29,049 nucleotides of DNA, taken from Nemertoderma westbladi. Lineage: Eukaryota; Xenacoelomorpha; Nemertodermatida; Nemertodermatidae. Below are positions 9,957-19,454 of the stretch, piece by piece (the first letter of the stretch is position 1; the number at the start of each line of letters is the position of its first letter). The stretch is taken from the NCBI GenBank assembly GCA_032718475.1, contig JAUCBJ010007362.1, forward strand, positions 1 through 29,049, written 5' to 3'. The notes beneath the pieces were generated by a model that ran no database searches, was not told the origin of the DNA, and saw only the letters and a list, made by a program, of their open reading frames with translations. The position numbers were made by a program, and so were the translations under genes.

Positions 9957-11570
9957 CCCGGTGACGTGATTCCATGGTATTGGTATTGTTTATTAGTGTC
10001 ATATGAGTTTATATAGTTAAATTACGAGACACATGACATACATTAAATTGCCTAAGTACAAATGTTATAAATAAAAACAATACTTTATAAAATATGTTAG
10101 TTGAAATAAGAACTGTATAAAGTTCTATTTAATATTTTAACCCCACATAATGTATGTTCAAAGTTTTAGTGCAAAATTTTAAAATAAAGGTCTAGTGCAA
10201 ATATACGTTAAAATAAATGGAGTTGATTAAAAAGTAACATCATGTACTGACCTGACACATGTACAATTGAAACATTATAATATGTACAAGGGTCTAGTGC
10301 GAAAAATATGTCAAAACGGGTTGTATATAATGATAACTGCTTGTATAACAGGATAAGTAAAAATGTGAGAACAATATTCGTACGAAAGGGCGTGTGTTAA
10401 AATAAATTGCCTTTTCTGTCACAAGTAGAATTTGAAAACAATATGATCAAAGGCGGGTGTTAAATAAGAAATGCATGGTAAAATTGTAACAATATACACC
10501 ATGACCTGGAATATAGTGTCCTTATTCTGGTACATGCCTCACCCCCCCCCCCCCAAAAAAAAAAAATTTCTACAAATCTTAATGAGATTGCATGAAATTT
10601 GAAACAGATATAGTTTCACCTCCCTCCTCCTTGCTGGGTGAGCCATAATTTTTATTTTCGCTTTCGTTCTTTAGCTACAAACGTTTAAAAAAGTGTCTCC
10701 GTCGATATTGCACCAGTTACACAGCAGTTATTCTTCAAACATTTAGTGATTTGTTGGTACTAGACAGCTGACCATGCAAGCGATTCCAAATATGTGAAAA
10801 ATATTTGAATTTGGTTGGGAAACTGCTGAGATATGGGCATTCGAATTTTGCATGTATTTGCTTCTGCTGCAGGCCATTTAGGCCTATTCTATTTAATAAA
10901 AACACAATGTTCTAGAACATTTTGTTTATCTCATAAGTAGCTTGGCAACAATGCAATACGTAAATGATAATACTAGTACACCATGTCGCGTAATATAGTG
11001 TCATTTTCTGATGACACGGACCCCCCCCCCCCAGATTTTTCTACAAATCTTTATCATATTGCTTGAACTTTGAAACATAACAAGTTCCACTCACCGTCGA
11101 TGACCCCATGAAGCCGGAATTTTCGATTTTGCCTTTACATTTTTTTTTTATAGGCTTTTTAAAAAAGTGTCTTTTGCCAAATCGCACCCTCCGTGTCGTG
11201 GCCATTCTTCACATTAGTTGTAATGTTTTCATATCATTAGAAAGCTTGCCTTGCAAGGATTCATAATATGTAACAATAATATATGAATTTCGTTGAGAAA
11301 CAACTGAGATATAGGCGTTCAAAGATTGCAAGAAGTATCGTTCGCTGAAGGCCATTTATTCTATTCAATAAATACACAATATTCTAGAACGTGTTATTTA
11401 TTTTATGAGTTGGTAGGCAACAGCAGAATGCCTATCCAATAGTACTATTGTGTAGCTATTCATACTTAAACAAAATGTTCCAGAACATCGTGTATTTATT
11501 AAATAGAATAAATGGCCTTCAGTGAACAATAATTCTTGCAATCTTTGAACGCCTATATCTCAGCTGTTTC

Positions 11571-14261
11571 TCAACCCCGGGCGTGCACCCTTCGCATCCC
11601 TGGGTCCCGGATTCCGATTCCCCCATGCCGAATGGGGAGGAGGACCAACTCCTCATCCACCGATCCTGGAGACGTTCCGAACAACGCCGGGATAAAACAG
11701 CGCAATAACTCCTCACGGATCGGCGCCAGGTCACCATCCCTAGTGTCCACCACCCGAAGCAGGTAGTCCCACTCCGCCTGGACGCAGCGGGTCATACCTG
11801 TATGGGCGGTCTGCGGATACGCCTCCGCCACCTCCGAAGGCCGACCAATACTCCACACCCACCCCGCGACTTTCTCCGTAATAAAATCGTGGAGTCCCTG
11901 TGCATCGCCCACATAGCCACCGAGGAAGCGATGACCCGAGACTACCCGGATACCGCAGTCCCCGAACACCGCCTGCGCCCTTGTCGCGAACTGTGGCTTA
12001 ACCACCAGGTAGCTCTTGGTAGGCTCTGGTGTATACCCGATGCGGGGCCCCCATTGGCGCAACCGATCCCGCCACTTCCACACACCGGTAATAGAACCCG
12101 CCGACGAGGAGTCGTCAGCGTACCAACACTGTGTTTGGAAGCAGGTGGAGCTGCCAGTAGACTGTGCTGGTTGATCGGGTTGGTTACTGGGTGTTGTGTC
12201 AGGCGGGTCTCCCGGCGGTCGGACAGGCTGGTCTCGCAATGGTGGGTCAGGCGGGTCTCCCAGCGCTGGGTCAGGCTGGTCTCCCATCGCTGAGTCAGGC
12301 GGACCTCCCGGCGATGGGTCAGGCGGGTCTCCCGGTGGTGGGTCAGGCGGGTCTCCCGGCAGTGGGTCTGGCGAGCCTACCAGTGGTGGGTCAGGTGGGT
12401 CTCCCGGTGATGGGTTAGGAGGGTCTCCCAGCGGTGAGTCAGATGGGTCCGCTGGCTGTTCCTCTTCAGTCGAAGTCAGTGATGACGGCGTTTCTTCACA
12501 GGGCGTCCAGGGCTGGCCCCCAGAAAGCGTGGGAGACGAGCCGGCGGGAGGCGTAATCAGCGGATCTCGTGGTGGCAGGTCACCGACATCCCGCAATGAC
12601 CGGACCAAGGAGAGTGTCCCACAACCATACCCCAACATCGCCGCCGGATCCCCCTGGGTATATCCTTCACGACTCCACAGAGGGTTGTCGGATCCCTGGA
12701 GGTAGAGGGCCGCATGGCCATTATAGGCGTTGTACAAATACCGGGAACACCGATGCCAGTACAGACGCGCGTTCCAGAGGGCCACGGGTCGACTCAAACT
12801 ATTGAAGGCATTGGCTGCGTCGACGAGGAGCATGCACTCGGTTGTGTCTCGCTCGAACATCGCCGACATCGCGTGGACTGCGCCTTCGATCCCAGCTTTC
12901 ACCCCCACGCAGAGCTGGTCCGCCCCACACTCCGTGATGACATCCATCTTTGTGGCCGCTGTAAGGCAGCTGGTCACCAATCGATAAAGGACTTCACCAA
13001 TACCAATTGGCCGGACTCCGGGCTCCTTGTCGATGGCTATGAGGCGGCAGGCACGGAGAGCGCGGATCTCGCCCCATGGGACCAAGGTGTTGGCGAGACG
13101 ACGAGCCAACCCGGCGACTGCTTCACGCAGTCGTGAGCTATGGGCCTCGTACCGGGTGAGGAGAGCACTCCAAAGTTCGGCGTCTCCGCCTATGGGGCCG
13201 GCACTGCCATGCAGATAACGCGAAACCTTCAAGACAAGCTGCCCTGTGATATCCACCTCTTCAAAGGGGGGTAACTCCTCGCACCGCTCGAACGAATCCG
13301 GGGATACTTTCATTTGAGGCGGGTGTTTACTCTCCAGGATGTCACGAACGGTGACACCAGCCGGCTGACCCTCGGCCTGGGTCTCGGGGTCCAAAACCCC
13401 GCCACTATCTCGATCCGTCACCATGCGGACAGCGGCCCGGTTCTGTCCGGCCAGAATCTTCTGGTTGTAGACTCTAGCCAGATCAGGTGGTGCTGAACCC
13501 TGGCGTCTAGCAAACTTCAAATTGCAGCGCTCCGCCTCGACTACCAACTGCCGAAACTCTTCCCGTTCCCACATTCCAATCCGTCGTAATATTGTGCGTC
13601 GGAGGATATCCGCCCCTTTTACCACTTCCGGATCCCGCTGGAACACAGTCGCGATGAAGCAAAGGGGGCGCTCAGAATGGTGGACTCCCTCGGTCAATTT
13701 CTCCACCTCACGGGCAAGAAACTCCGCCGCTTTTCGCCCCACGTTGCCACCGGGCACTGTATAGAGGCGACCTGAAAGGCCGGCAAGTCGAGAGTGGCGG
13801 GCTCCCCAGTCCGGATCAGTTGAAACGCCAGGGGCATTGAGCCACGGTCCCCCAAAGGCGCTCTCCAGGCGGTCTGAAGTCGATGGAGGTAGAGGACGAG
13901 ATTCTCCCGCAGGAACCCGGGTCGCTGGGTCAGCGCCCGTTTCGACTTTGCGTTGTAACGGGATCTGAGTTATAGCGGCGCTCGAATATGAGTCTGAATC
14001 AGAAGTCGAATTGCTGTGATACACGGCCACGTCGTCCTCCTCGAGGGACAAACCGACTGGAGATACAGCTGAGGCAGGGATCGCACTTGTGGCGCGCCTG
14101 GTGGTGGCTGACACGGTGAGGCTGTGAGGATTCTTGCAGTCGTCACAATCCGACGGTTTGCAGCCAACACAGGGACGTCCCCCGCGGGCGCAGCGACACT
14201 TGGTTGATGGGCCACAAGAGCCGGCCATGCACCCGCAGCATCGCTGGGAACTTTGGGACAT
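11571..14261 (-). CDS. Reverse transcriptase ORF, 896 aa, Cys-rich N-terminus
   Basis: This open frame encodes a retroelement polymerase. Residues 8-42 are a Cys cluster (CCGC, SCG, KCRC, RPCVGC, CDDC), resembling a CXC-type zinc-binding domain. The RT domain shows GVRPIGIGEVLYRL, GADQLCVGVKAGIEGAVHA, motif A LLVDAANAFNSLSR (D481), motif B YTQGDPAAM (D538) and motif C CWYADDSSS (D716, D717). Thumb-like sequence ends with LPIRHGGIGIRDPGM. A Pro/Gly/Asp-rich tandem repeat (about residues 603-698) separates motifs B and C. RTs with the RPIGxGEVL signature occur in many invertebrate and fish genomes. As I recall they continue into a zinc/PDDEXK-like endonuclease region, which is absent here. The final TGA (11571-11573) belongs to the foldback sequence, not the element. 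The catalytic residues are intact and no frameshift is seen, so insertion looks recent. Family assignment is uncertain. Confidence 0.88.
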   Translation of the reverse strand: MSQSSQRCCGCMAGSCGPSTKCRCARGGRPCVGCKPSDCDDCKNPHSLTVSATTRRATSAIPASAVSPVGLSLEEDDVAVYHSNSTSDSDSYSSAAITQIPLQRKVETGADPATRVPAGESRPLPPSTSDRLESAFGGPWLNAPGVSTDPDWGARHSRLAGLSGRLYTVPGGNVGRKAAEFLAREVEKLTEGVHHSERPLCFIATVFQRDPEVVKGADILRRTILRRIGMWEREEFRQLVVEAERCNLKFARRQGSAPPDLARVYNQKILAGQNRAAVRMVTDRDSGGVLDPETQAEGQPAGVTVRDILESKHPPQMKVSPDSFERCEELPPFEEVDITGQLVLKVSRYLHGSAGPIGGDAELWSALLTRYEAHSSRLREAVAGLARRLANTLVPWGEIRALRACRLIAIDKEPGVRPIGIGEVLYRLVTSCLTAATKMDVITECGADQLCVGVKAGIEGAVHAMSAMFERDTTECMLLVDAANAFNSLSRPVALWNARLYWHRCSRYLYNAYNGHAALYLQGSDNPLWSREGYTQGDPAAMLGYGCGTLSLVRSLRDVGDLPPRDPLITPPAGSSPTLSGGQPWTPCEETPSSLTSTEEEQPADPSDSPLGDPPNPSPGDPPDPPLVGSPDPLPGDPPDPPPGDPPDPSPGGPPDSAMGDQPDPALGDPPDPPLRDQPVRPPGDPPDTTPSNQPDQPAQSTGSSTCFQTQCWYADDSSSAGSITGVWKWRDRLRQWGPRIGYTPEPTKSYLVVKPQFATRAQAVFGDCGIRVVSGHRFLGGYVGDAQGLHDFITEKVAGWVWSIGRPSEVAEAYPQTAHTGMTRCVQAEWDYLLRVVDTRDGDLAPIREELLRCFIPALFGTSPGSVDEELVLLPIRHGGIGIRDPGMRRVHARG
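12160..12455 (-). repeat. In-frame 24-bp minisatellite inside the RT ORF
   Basis: About twelve copies of a 24-bp unit (plus strand like TCTCCCGGTGGTGGGTCAGG plus CGGG) encode the 8-residue repeat PGDPPDPP/S on the minus strand. The period is a multiple of three, so the RT frame stays open. Plus-strand open frames across it are shadows of the repeat. Confidence 0.9.
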
Positions 14262-14445
14262 AATTAATGCGATTTTAATAAAAAAATCAGGCCTAGTATA
14301 TAATATAATAATAAGCAGTGCAATAGTTTATGTAAAATTGTTGCGTTATAATTGTCTATGTTATAGTACTTTGGTAGTGGTGATAATGTCAGGTAACAAG
14401 CTGGATGCAGTCGACTCAAATTCACCAAATTTACTGCAATCGACA

Positions 14446-14695
14446 TGTATCTAGCCGATCACGGCTGTGTGTTGCTTCGATCGGCCTGTACCTAGCCGAA
14501 CATGGCTGTGAGTGGCTTCGATCGGCCTGTACCTAGCCGAACACGGCTGTTTGTTTCTTCGACCGCCCTGTACCTAGCCGAACACGGCTGTGTGTGGCTT
14601 CGATCGGCCTGTACCTAGCCGAACATGGATGCATGTTGCATCGATCGGCCTGTACCTAGCCGAACATGGCTGTGAGTGGCTTCGATCGGCCTGTA
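14446..14695 (-). repeat. 41-bp tandem repeat, six copies, 5' of the RT ORF
   Basis: Six copies at an exact 41-bp period begin at 14446, 14487, 14528, 14569, 14610 and 14651 (unit TGTACCTAGCCGAACATGGC followed by a TTCGATCGGCC end). A partial TGTA ends the array at 14695. It lies between the element's 5' edge and the RT start codon, where LINE 5' UTR promoter monomers are found. It contains the palindrome CGATCG. A promoter role is inference. Confidence 0.85.
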
Positions 14696-15689
14696 TTCAG
14701 ATTCAGATATTGTTACATATTATGAATCCTTGCAACTCAAGCTTTCTGATAATATGAAAACATTACGACTAATGTGAAGAATGGCCACGACACGGAGGGT
14801 GCGATTTGGCAAAAGACACTTTTTTAAAACGCCTATAAAAAAAATGTAAAGGCAAAATTGAAAATTCCGACTTCATGGTAACAACCACGGTGAGTGGAAC
14901 TAGTTGTGTTTCAAAGTTCAAGCAATATGATAACGATTTGTAGAAAAATCTGGCGGGGGGTCCGTGTCATCAGAAAATATGACACTATATTACGGGACAT
15001 GCTGTATATGGATATTCATACATAATCAAAATGTTCTAGAACATTGTGTATTTATTAAATATAATAAATGGCCTGCAGCAGAAGCAAATACATGCAAAAT
15101 TCGAATGCCAATATCTCAGCTATTTACCAACCAAATTCAAATATTTTCACATATTTGGAATCCTTGCATGGGCAGCTTTCCACTAGTACCTACAAATCAC
15201 TATTTTTTAGACACTTTTTTTAAACTTTTGTAGATAAAGAATGAAAGCGAAAATAAAAATTCTGGCTCACCCACTAAGATGAAACTAACTCTGTTTCAAA
15301 TTTCATGCAATCGCATTACGATTTGTAGAAAAAAAATGTTTTTTTTTGGGGGGGGGGGGGGGGGGGGGCATGTACCTGAATAACGACACTATATTCCAGG
15401 ACATGGTGTATAAGACGAATGCGAAAAAATATATTACGTTTTGTTTAAAATACTATGGTCGTTACAAAATTTATGTAAAAAATGTGTTATGAGTAGAAGA
15501 CTGTAATTTCCAAAACATTTGGAAGCATAATAAGTAAAAAATAAATACAATTTGTTTGCACCATGTAAAATATATAAATTAAAATTTACGTACTGTCTCC
15601 CCTTTGAAATATCAATATTAAAATATAGTAGAATGTTCTAGATCTTAAAAATAAGGTAACAGTTTTGAAATGATATTAATTGTTATGTC

Positions 15690-17418
15690 CTAGAGGGTGG
15701 TGAGGAATAGTGCACGTCGAAGGTCCGATTTACATGGTGGGATGCCGGTACAGTTTTTGTAGTGGAATTTGGATGCTGCTGATGTGTTGCAGAGGCAGCA
15801 AATGCAATCGGTATCTGCTTTCCAGCATGGTTTGTTGCAGATCGTGAGGTGACAACCATTGGATATCAAGAGAGCAGCTGCACGGCGACGGAAGCCAGTC
15901 AGACCTTCTAGACGGACATCGCAATCGGGGTCACTGTGGTTGTCGATGGCATTTAGTATGGGGGTGGATGAAGAGTACTTACTGACACCACACCATAGTT
16001 TAAAGTAAAAAGCACGAACGCGCTGTATATGTTCTAGAGAGGCGATTTCTTCACTAGATATGAATATGTCACAACCGTAGGAGATGGAGGGGTAAACTAC
16101 AGACAGCCAGATACGTTTAGCGGAATCCAGTGATATTGCCGACATGTTAATTTTCGACGCCAGTAGGATAATACCGAGGTAATTGAAGCAGCTTACAAAT
16201 TCGAGTTTAGAACCTTTATATAATGAGACGTCTTTGTTGGACAGACGACCCCCTCGACGAAATTTTACTGCTTTGGTTTTTTTTAGATTTACAGTTAGAT
16301 CGTTTTCCTTACAGTATTTGGCTAATTTATGAAGACCATGTTGTACGTTCTCGATTGACTTTCCATAAATTACTAGGTCGTCAGCATACATTATAACAAA
16401 ACAACCAACTGCAATTATACTACAAGGTGAATCAGATACAAATAGACTAAAAAGGAGAGGAGACAGTTTATCCCCCTGGACTACTCCGATAGTCTGTGCT
16501 ATGGGGTTTAATAAATAGCAACCAACGCAAATATGCACAAAATTGATAGCTATAAGTAAGTACCCAAATACGTGATATAAACTTTTTGCTGATTCCAAGA
16601 CGAGAAAGTTTTTGACATAAAGTTTGCCTGTTAACAGAGTCAAAAACCTTAGTAAAGTCAATAAATACACAATATACATGGCCACCGGCAGGCTGAAGGG
16701 CACTGCGGATATAGTTATATAATACATTAACAGCCATTTTAGTAGAACGGTTTATCCGAAATCCATATTGTTGAAAAGGTAAGATGTTTTGATTTTCGGC
16801 CCAAGTATATAATCTGTGATATAAAATAGCTGTATATTATGTTTTAAGTAAACAAGATACTAAGGCTATACCCCTGAAGCTGTCGGGTGAGCTCTTTGGA
16901 CCCTTCCCTTTATATAATGGTAAGAGATATGATGCTAGCCAGGATACTGGGCAGGTAGCAACACTAAAACACAGAGAAAATAACGCTAACAGGTATGGCA
17001 AAAGTAACCCCAACCCGGGTTTCAAAACTTCGTTGGTCACCCCATCTGGTCCGGCTGCTTTATGGAGTTTGTGCCCATTGACAGCAGCAGACACCTCTGC
17101 GGCGTCAATTGGTCTGTCTAACGTTGGGCAGGAATTCGTTGGAATACCCTCGGGCATTCGGAGGTCTACATCTTTTGATAGGAGCGCTGTGAAGTGGTTG
17201 GACCAGGATTCTTCTGAAACCTGTTGGGCTACAGGTTTCGCCTGTGAACCTGACTTCAGTAGGTTCCAGAACTTAGATTTGTCTGATTGACATTCGTCGA
17301 TGAGTTTGTGTTCGGTGTGCGCTTTATGCAGACGTTTCTTGTTGCTTATTTGTTGCTTATATACACGTTGGCGCTCGGTGTAGGTTGTACGGGTCGATTC
17401 TGTGTTATTTTCTATCAT
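15690..17418 (-). pseudogene. LINE-B reverse transcriptase and C-terminal zinc motif
   Basis: On the minus strand an N-terminal RT segment (16837-17418) has HKAAGPDGVTNEVLK, LLPLYKGKG and SFRGIALVS. After a break come YGFRINRSTKMAV and CVFIDFTKVFDSVNR (motif A). After a frameshift near 16560 come GVVQGDKLSPLLFSLF (motif B), VIMYADDLVIYG (motif C, near 16375-16390) and TKAVKFRRGG. The C-terminus has a Cys/His cluster (CICCLCN...HYKNC), as in LINE ORF2 tails, and ends at a stop at 15690. A stop or frameshift at about 16836 and another near 16560 make it a pseudogene. The domain order fits an APE-type LINE; I do not assign the clade. Confidence 0.88.
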
Positions 17419-17834
17419 GTGGTGTGGTCTAAGGCATCTGAGGTTTTCCTATTGGCTGTATAACATTCCCGATCGAACCACGGCTTAGACTTTCGTCTTG
17501 GTGCTGTAATTGTAAAATCTGAGATAGCTTTGGTTATAAAATATCACGCAGTGTCAACTCCACTGTTTAGAGCTTGCTGAAAAAGTGTTTCATCGAGGCA
17601 GTCCGCGAGTTTATCGAGCTGTATACGACGGATTGGATTAGTTCGTTGTTTTCTGTTATCTGGGCTATTGTTTAGGTTAAGTTTTACAAGTACCCGTTGA
17701 TGTTTGGTGTTTATTGTATGTAAAATATGTATTGATAATAAATCTATCAGACATTCGTTGATGAACACAAGGTCAATACCACTGTTGCCATTCCAACAGT
17801 AATAGGTTGCTGAGGCAGAGTCATTTATGGACAT
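17419..17834 (-). pseudogene. LINE-B endonuclease C-terminal part and linker
   Basis: The minus strand reads MSINDSASATYYCWNGNSGI followed by DLVFI (17544-17834), the end of an APE-type endonuclease (the N-G-x-S-x-I-D-L-V-F motif). A spacer region with basic residues leads to the RT. It is separated from the endonuclease start (19455-19880) by a 1.6-kb insertion, and roughly 40 residues of endonuclease sequence appear to be missing at the junction. The stretch between 17419 and 17543 is frameshifted. Confidence 0.75.
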
Positions 17835-17835
17835 T

Positions 17836-19454
17836 TATGTGGGGCGAGCCACGAAGTGAGTGAGCCTTAGCGTAGGGGTACCATTAATCAACCTGCCGTT
17901 CTGTCGTTCTGTCGCGTTTTTTTTTCAGTATTTTATTATAAACGTTAATAACTCGGCCAATCCTTGATGAAATCTATCCAAACTTGGTACACATGTTGTT
18001 TGGCAAAAGTTTGAAAATTTTCCAAGTAGAATTTGCGTGGGGCCTTCGTGCAGCATCAGTGTAACTGCAATTACAGTTATAATTAATTTATTTATCCAAA
18101 TTTAAAATGCGTTAAATTATTATTACTGTAGGATAAATCAGCTGGGTTTCTGACAAATTTTGCAATACATTGGGGCTGTCTGCCAATCTGCATGTACCAT
18201 GTATACCGGTACTGTCAGGCTGTACTCAATCCCTGAATCGAGAATCCTGCAATCAGTCAATACTGCAATACTGGTCAGCCGGTACCATACACTGCAGACA
18301 TGCCATATCATGTAATCTAATTAAACATGGCCCCGGCAACCCTTGCGGTGATTATAGTTTAGGCCTAATTAGCCCAGTACCGGCACCGGTAATAATAATA
18401 TAATAGTTTAGAAGTTACCGCTAATCATTCAGTCATTGGCACGGTACACCGTATTGCTGTACTGCCGTTGTAGTGCGCACCGTAGGTACCACCCTACTAC
18501 CGGTACCGGCTGACCGGTGGCAACTAGCACTTCAGCACTTGCACAGCAACAGCACTACCGGCGATACACAGGTTGGAATTTATGTAGAGTTTGCTCAACA
18601 GTACAGATATAAAATAGTTATCTAAATTATATATATTACTATTGACAAGTATTGAAATATATACCGTTATTCGTGTTATCAGTATTTGCAACATCTGACA
18701 TTGAAGAGGTGAGAGAAGATGAATACCGGCACTCAACAAAACCAACGCTTATCACAGGTCGGTATGGTTACCTCGAAACCGGCGCGACTGTCCACTCGAA
18801 TACAACTTCAAAACACATACGCCAACAATAAACTGAAAGCGAATCGAACGTCTTCAGAAGAATCTGTCATTGGGACGAAGAAAAGGAAGCCGAAACCACG
18901 GGAATGGACCACAGCTAAGATTGAATGCTCCCATTGTCAGATGTCAGAGTTCCTGGACCGAAATTGAAACACCAATTGCCGATGGGCATGATCTCTCAAA
19001 CCAAAACTTCCTCTGCGGGGTTTGCGCGGCAGTAAAGATTGAAAGTCTGGAAGCTGGCATCCCTAGGTATTATTATTATAAAGAGCGTCAGCCTGCGTTT
19101 AATAAATATATTTTAATACAAAACTGGTCGAACGCAAAGAGGCTTATAATGAAGACGAGTACTGCATTGATTATATTCCTATAAATCACCTGGCTTTGCA
19201 TATTGAACGTGCGTTTGGAAATAAGTTCGTGCTACCCTTCCGTGGGTGGTAGATGTCGCGATTTTGTATTGGTGGGTGGGGGGATGGGGGGGGGGGGGGG
19301 GTGCAGATTAAAAGGGGTGAACACGTACTGTCCCCCTTTGATTAATTGGTGGTGTGGGTTAATCTCTCATAACCTGATTTTGTGATACAGTCGCACAATT
19401 TTAATTTGTATCTCATAACTGGGCCTCGTGCTGCGCGAAGGCCCCACGAACGTG
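17836..19454. mobile_element. Insertion with inverted termini in LINE-B endonuclease
   Basis: About 1.6 kb of unrelated sequence splits the LINE-B endonuclease. A 21-bp inverted pair, CGTGGGGCCTTCGYGCAGCA, lies at 18032-18053 and, inverted, at 19431-19453. The outer left edge (17836-18031) starts GTGGGGCGAGCCACGAAGTG, so two insertions, or an element with complex termini, are possible. Inside are an ACCGGT-rich stretch (18190-18530), a short zinc-motif ORF (18719-18967) and a G-rich tract (19271-19301). No transposase is recognisable and no clear target duplication was found. Confidence 0.55.
18719..19066 (+). CDS. Small basic zinc-motif ORF, probably broken
   Basis: An ATG at 18719 opens 82 codons with a basic run (GTKKRKPKPREW) and IECSHCQ. 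The frame then ends at 18967. Shifting frame near 18950 continues as WTEIETPIADGHDLSNQNFL followed by CGVCAAVKIESLEAGIP, ending at AG|GTATTA near 19066, which would suit a splice donor. CxxC...CxxC spacing suggests a zinc-binding fold such as a PHD-like or LINE ORF1 finger. It could be a captured exon or part of a transposon protein. The function is unknown, and it may not be expressed. Confidence 0.3.

Larger units (their letters stand above)
11576..14697 (-). mobile_element. RT-coding retroelement inserted in a foldback arm
   Basis: A GC-rich block interrupts the right arm of the inner foldback. The arm reads ...CAGCTGTTTCTCAAC on the left (to 11575) and resumes with ATTGTTACATATTATGAATCC at about 14709. 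The mirrored left arm (11252-11300) shows these are normally adjacent except for about 15 bases. On the minus strand the block has a 41-bp tandem repeat array, a 180-bp AT-rich leader and one long ORF that runs to the very edge of the block. No clear target duplication is visible; a short ATTCAG doublet sits at the 5' edge. The 3' end lacks a UTR or poly(A), so the copy is probably 3'-truncated. Confidence 0.8.
10979..15004. mobile_element. Inner foldback element, same family, in the loop of the outer one
   Basis: The tips are CACCATGTCGCGTAATATAG (10979) and its counterpart ending at 15004, flanked by TA at 10977-10978 and 15005-15006. The left arm runs to about 11395. The right arm starts about 11470, is interrupted at 11575 by the RT retroelement, and resumes at about 14698. 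Shared mirrored landmarks include the 12-C run at 11021-11032 versus the G run at 14955-14960, GAAGAATGGCCACGACACGG, and CATTTATTCTATT/AATAGAATAAATG. The centre contains a 12-bp palindrome, AATAGTACTATT (11438-11449). Internal sequence resembles the outer element throughout (GTTCTAGAAC, GGCAACA, ATTCATAC), so the two are diverged members of one family. Confidence 0.85.
10497..15408. mobile_element. Outer foldback element with TA target duplication
   Basis: The left arm (10497 to about 10975) and right arm (about 15007-15408) are inverted copies over most of their length. Both start CACCATGACCTGGAATATAG-like at the tip, each flanked by TA (10495-10496 and 15409-15410). Each arm carries a C/G run at the mirrored position (C13 at 10542-10554, G21 at 15348-15368) and CTACAAATC / GATTTGTAG. 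A TA duplication with CAC-starting termini suggests a Tc1/mariner-type mobilised MITE. No transposase is encoded. The inner foldback occupies its loop, so the arms are separated by about 4 kb. Confidence 0.85.

Noticed and set aside
9888-9958. tRNA gene (A box and B box-like words)
   Set aside because: No acceptor stem pairs at the expected positions, and the same bases form a complete hammerhead core and helices. At most the words are promoter-like.
11000-11040. Second hammerhead (CTGATGA near 11009)
   Set aside because: No GAAA segment or closing helices follow; the word lies in the foldback arm and its mirror copy.
12164-12705. Gly/Ser-rich plus-strand ORFs
   Set aside because: They are shadows of the 24-bp repeat in the minus-strand RT ORF, which has clear catalytic motifs.
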